Part shown: piece by piece, positions 59,275-64,000 of the stretch
Numbering within the stretch: position 1 is the stretch's first letter
Layout of the letters: every line of letters starts with the position of its first letter
Assembly: GCF_030052815.1 (NCBI RefSeq)
Contig: NC_079496.1
Span: 82,387,652-82,451,651, forward strand
Source of the DNA: Hevea brasiliensis
Taxonomy: Eukaryota; Streptophyta; Magnoliopsida; Malpighiales; Euphorbiaceae
Length of the DNA stretch: 64,000 nucleotides
Direction: 5' to 3'
Made by a program: the position numbers and the translations under genes
Notes under the pieces: model-generated
Databases searched by the model: none
The model's input: only the letters and a program-made list of their open reading frames with translations
Told to the model about the DNA's origin: nothing

Positions 59275-62200
59275 TGTCACACCCTACCCCTCAGAAGGCA
59301 TAACATGATCCCGTAGTATACCTAATGAATTACCAACTCCGCTTCATCGATAACTCATTAAATACACTACAAGGGATTTTAAAACTTTTCTTACTTCTTT
59401 TACAGCAGTGAGCACAATTTATGTGTACTAAAAACTTTGGTGAATCAAGTGAAACAACTAACTCATTTGGTTTATTTGGAATTCTCAGAAAATTTTGGCA
59501 AAGTGCCATCTGTATTTTGGACAAAACAGCTTCTTGTAAAACCTGTAAGAAGCACTTCAATTATTTTCCAAATCTCAACTCCAACATTTTTCTCAATACA
59601 ACACATTTCTCAACTCAATTCCATAGAAATTTTTCAAAGTCTGAGATAAGGAAATATAATACAATTTTTATAAGTCAAATAACTCATAATAAATTTACAA
59701 CTTCAAGGTACAATTTGAATTTACAATCGCTCAAAACCAAAAACAAAATGTACATACAAAGGTCATACATTACAAGACAAAATGCAAAATATTGGTATAC
59801 TCATTATACTGTAATCCTCACTTGGATGTATTAGCGGCCTAGTCACGCCTCTGTCTGCTCTCTACCGCGATAAAGAATAAAGCTATCGCTGAGACAATGT
59901 CTCAGTGGTGCACAACATTAACCAAATACAATTTTAATTCACAATTCATAAATCATATCAATAGTGGATACTTAAAACCACAGTTAAATTCAAGACAATG
60001 AATGTCATAAGGAATTTAAACTCCAATTCACAAATCATCAAAATTCATAATAACACAATTTAGTCAAATAGTTTAAGAATACCGTATTGCCAATTCATAC
60101 ACAATTTGATCAAATAACTGAATAATACCTTTTTGCAAATCAATAACACCATTCGATCAAATAATTGAACAATACAATGTTGCCAATCAATAACACAATT
60201 TAGGCCATGACACAATTTTTCCATATATGCCGTGTTGTACACCACGACAAGACATGCTCACCCCAATAATCGAAATCAATGAGGGAGGAAGCTAGCTATA
60301 TAATGAGTACTCATCCACACTCACCTCAGATCGAAGTCAAAGAGGAGGAACATAATCATACTCACCCTGCATCGATAAGTCAAAGAGGGAGGAATCATCA
60401 CACTCACCCCATTAATGGAGGAGGAACATAGTATCGATGTCATGCCAATTGTGAGTCAAAACAATTCCAAACATTTTATTCAAATGATCCGTAAGAATCC
60501 AATAACTTTCCAAAGTTATAATTTCATTCACAAAATGGCAACACAATTCGTAATTCATTTCAATTTCCACAAAACCATTTGAGTGCTTTTCAATCAATAA
60601 GTATCCATCAATATCATTCAAACAATTTTTCACGCTTTCAAACCATTCACAATGTTTTTCAATAAATAAGTGTCCATCAAACACATTTCCACAATTTAAA
60701 ACAATAATATACAAATAGTCAATATTTATTTCAATTGAAAAATTCAAGAGAAATAGTTGTTGTGCACAAACCTCTGATATTTGTCCCTCGGTCCGACTCG
60801 TGTTTCTTTCCTTTTTCTTTGAGTCCTTGTTAATCGAGAAACACAATTTGAAGTGTTTCAGCATCAAATTAAACTGCTCTATCGATGGTGTTTGGTAAAT
60901 AATGCAATCGAACTCAATTATTCACTTAATCACCTAATATACCGACCCTCGCTATGCTTTTAGGTAAATTAGGTTTTAGTGTCGTTAATATGTCACATTC
61001 GATAGGGTTTTAGGTTTGGTACGTTTACCAAAGTCATTTTCTTGTTTAGTGCATTTTAATGCAAATTCTCGGATTCCGGGACACTGGTTTGACCTAGCCG
61101 ACGATCTAGTTCTCTCGGTTTTCGGTCTCGGTCGAAACTACAAACTTGTAGATCTATGTCTTATGGATCATGCAAAATTTTAGGTCAATCCGAGTTAAGT
61201 AGACCAAGTTATGGTCATTACACTATTGCTAGTCAAATGGCATCAATTTAGGTCAATTCTAGGTCAATTTGGTCAACTCTGGTTCGGCCAGTTTTTGGAC
61301 CCGAACTTGTGCAAGCTTTTTGACTTGCTTATGGTCATTTCTGGGCTTTGGTGTCTTCATAAGACTTGTAGGTATGGGTCTTAACTATTCATAGTTAAAA
61401 TTTCAGGTCAATTGGACCTGTTTTGAGTGAGTTATGGCCTAAACACTCACTGTTGCCCAATTGGTCATTTTTCAGGTCCTAATTGCACCTAATCCGAATT
61501 GGTCATTTTCTTAGGTCACCTTGCAAGCAGAATTTTGGTATGGTTTCTCAATGAAAGTTGGCACATTTTGTGCCTAGTTTCACCTCAAATTGGTCTCATA
61601 CCAATTGAGGTTACACATTTAAGGTTATAGGCTAAAATATACACTGCCCTCAATATGCCTTTCACACCCCACTTCAAACACACATTTACCTTTGCAATTT
61701 GTTTACTTACCTACCAATCTGTTTTGGTACATTACCAAAAGCATTTTCTACATTACATCAACATTACTTTAGGCAGATTACCATTACCCTCAACACACCA
61801 AGTATAATTCACATTTACAATTTCTAAGTACCATTACATACACACCTAACCATTACAAATCTTACATACACTTTTCAATACCAATCTACATACATATAAT
61901 CAATCCTTCTAGGTCAATATTCTGCCCACACTTCCATCAATACATACAATTACTCAAGTGTTCCCAATCTGCCGCAAACCTTCTTCAACATCAAAGTGCC
62001 GTCCAATTTACTAATTCCCATCCAAGTGTATAAATCACCATATAAACATGAAATAATTCACTAGGTTACTAAATCACCATGATCAACATTATTTCTCATC
62101 AATTATATGCACAACTATCTCATCAAAAACGTGACTCATGGCTGTCCAAAATGAAAACAACAATAACTCTTCAAACTCAAAATTTTCCTTCACCAAACCA

Positions 62201-63123
62201 ACACCCATAACATGCACACAAAACTTAACAAAGGAATTCTCAAAAAATGTAAACTTATCTTTGATTGTAACTTGCTAAACCCTCACCAAACTTCTCAAAT
62301 TTGGTATCCATATCTTCCTTGTGATGTGTAGACCATTTTTAATGAAGCCACTTAGGTGATTGGAGGTGAAATGAAGGTGGTTAATGGAGCTTTTTCAATT
62401 TGCGGCCATGGAGGTTTTTGGAGAAATTCATACGGCCATGGCAATTCCCAAGCTTGAAGATGAAATGGCAGATTGTATAATGGGTGTACACCTGCCCCTT
62501 TAGTCCTTAATTAATTCCCTAGTGGTCCACTCACCACATTTAAATCATATTATAAGCTTAAAGTGCTAATTACACAATTTTCACTCCACTTTTGGTTATT
62601 TGCATTAGGTACCACTAAACTAATTTTTCATTTTATTTTCTAAGTGTAATATTATTTATTTTTAATGGACATTTAGGTCAAAAGACAATTCGGGATGTCG
62701 ATTGACCATAATGCCCCTGTTCGGGTTATATTCCCGATTTTTCGGTAACACCGGGTTTTGTCTGTTTTTCGATTTCTCACTTTTCTTTGTACTAATTATT
62801 TAATTTTTCTTTGATATTTCTAATGATATTTATACTTCAATAAATATTTATTGGAGTCCTAAAATATTTTTCGTGGTTCCCATGATCCGAGGCTAGTCAA
62901 CGGTTCACGCCGTGACTTCCTGATCACCATCGCTAGGGTTTCGGCTCGCTTAACTTGGTTACAGTTCTTTGTTATTATTTTTCCTTTGTTTTTCTTGTAT
63001 TTTCTTTTCTTGTATTTCATTATTTTATGTCTCCTCACTCATATCGAAGTGTAGTTCTAGGCATCCTAGCTGTCCGGAAAGCACTGGTCACCGATAACGC
63101 ACTAGAACACATAGGGTGTTACA
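59275..63123 (-). repeat. J LTR2 (3849 bp)
   Basis: Collinear with LTR1 over its whole length. Long stretches are identical, and most differences fall at CAG, CTG or CTGG sites. Ends TGTAACACCC (minus) at 63114-63123. Confidence 0.92.
62912..62958 (-). promoter_or_regulatory. 5S-internal-promoter-like block in J LTR2
   Basis: On the minus strand: 'aagttaagcgagccg', then 'agcgatggtgatcagg', then 'aagtcacggc'. It differs from LTR1 only around the box-C-like part, at what seems to be another altered CTG site. Confidence 0.5.
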
Positions 63124-64000
63124 ATTCTCCCCTAAAATAAATTTCGTCCCACGAAATTTTACCCAATAGCTATCTTACAATAGTCATGCGTTTATTTTCT
63201 CCTTTCTATATGATCGTATAATCTTCTTTTCCTCAAATTTGTATAAGACTTTTAACAATCTAATACAACGTTTAATTTGTTTGTATAATACTAATCTCCT
63301 CTTACTATTGTGTTGTCTAATATTTCGATTCACGTTCCTTCTTGAATGACCCTTGAGGTCATGTTAGAATCATTCATCAATCATTGGTCCTCTGACCATT
63401 CTAGTCCATAGTCTTCCTCACATTCGTAATATTTCTTTGTTATATATGAATCAACTGTTCAAATCTCTACTTCCATAACTCTTTTTATTTGTCAATATTC
63501 TATAACTTACTTCTTTTTGTACTGAACTATAACCTTTCGATATTCTAACTTTTAAGTTTTAGATCCCTAAGTAGGATTTTCAAACTTATTTCTAACAATT
63601 AAATTCTGTCCTGGCATAACTATACCAAAATAGATACCGTTGGTAACTATTCTTATCTAGGTATACTATCGGGTAGTACGTAGCTCTACACAATAATCTC
63701 AAGTCAGTACTGTAATCTGCAGCTTACAGTATAAACATCAAGAACATTGCATAGTTACTACGATACATCCCAATAGATCAAACTTTGTTATCTTTTATTC
63801 TTTTTGAATTCACTGATATTCGAATTTTATTCTGATTACAATATCCATTAGCAATTTCTAACAGTAACCTCCTTGCCCTCATCTAGAGCAATTCCATTAC
63901 TGCATCTTACTTTTACGTCCTCTTGCCTTACATTAAGTAGGCTCGCCAATTAGCTTTATAATTTATGGTGTGTTAGAAAATACTTTTCGCCGATAAACTC
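63124..64000 (-). other. Second J internal region, non-coding part (runs off window)
   Basis: PPT ('ttaggggagaat' on minus) next to LTR2, then sequence matching 56818-57700. It keeps the TACTGTAA-N8-TTACAGTA inverted repeat near 63707-63730 that the first internal region has lost. Its gag and the next LTR should lie beyond the window. Confidence 0.8.

Larger units (their letters stand above)
52959..64000 (-). mobile_element. Element J: tandem LTR-internal-LTR-internal array (runs off window)
   Basis: LTR1 52959-56817, internal 56818-59274 (PPT tail, non-coding region, protease scrap, gag, PBS), LTR2 59275-63123, then a second PPT and internal region from 63124 to the window end. LTR2 is thus the 5' LTR of the first internal region and the 3' LTR of the second, all minus. 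The left flank GATCC (52954-52958) is the candidate target site. Such arrays arise by unequal recombination between elements sharing LTRs. Same lineage as D; no pol. Confidence 0.88.

Overview
The window looks like nuclear heterochromatin of a eudicot plant. It is AT-rich and consists almost entirely of nested LTR retrotransposons. I found no host gene, tRNA, complete rRNA gene or CRISPR array. The coding remnants (gag with zinc knuckles, aspartic protease, reverse transcriptase, RNase H, integrase with a GPY/F-type segment and a C-terminal chromodomain) place the parents in the Ty3/gypsy chromoviruses, most like the Tekay/Del branch. The LTRs are very long (about 3.0 to 4.3 kb), and primer binding sites match the initiator tRNA-Met. 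A Euphorbiaceae source such as rubber tree is only a guess. Letters A to J are my own labels.

Layout. 1-3830 is a composite: LTR fragments, three Cassandra-like TRIM LTRs carrying a 5S-rRNA-like segment, and an LTR (A) with a G-rich polypurine tract. Element F (minus, about 3831-42312) is an old gag-pol element that carries three insertions. Element C (5609 to about 13095, minus, gag-only) lies in its integrase gene. A solo LTR E (16942-30359, minus) lies in its 5' LTR and itself holds element D (18908-28329, plus, TSD TCTGT). Element G (32327-42069, plus, TSD TAGGG) also lies in F's 5' LTR. F itself sits in the reverse transcriptase of element H (42313-46151, minus). H's 5' LTR is split at 46152 by element I (minus gag-pol with chromodomain). 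I's gag zinc knuckle is split at 52959 by element J, a minus-strand LTR-internal-LTR-internal tandem running off the right edge.

How they relate. H has gag-pol and is the same lineage as the pol-less D and J (shared LTR end, zinc-knuckle type and PBS context). F and I have gag-pol and are the same lineage as the gag-only C and G (shared LTR end and HKGE-type zinc knuckle). The picture is of two autonomous lineages, each with non-autonomous derivatives that probably used the parents' enzymes in trans. Every pol copy seen here is broken by stops, frameshifts or insertions.

The strongest points for a second look are: (1) a short block resembling the 5S rRNA internal control region, at about the same place and in sense orientation in every LTR that retains its 5' end; (2) a 74-nt GT-AG intron-like segment in the integrase of element I; (3) elements with 3.5-4.3 kb LTRs around internal regions of only 1.2-2.4 kb; (4) a conserved hairpin with a UNCG-type loop near the LTR 3' ends; (5) differences clustered at CAG/CTG sites in the J array that look like a sequencing or consensus effect.
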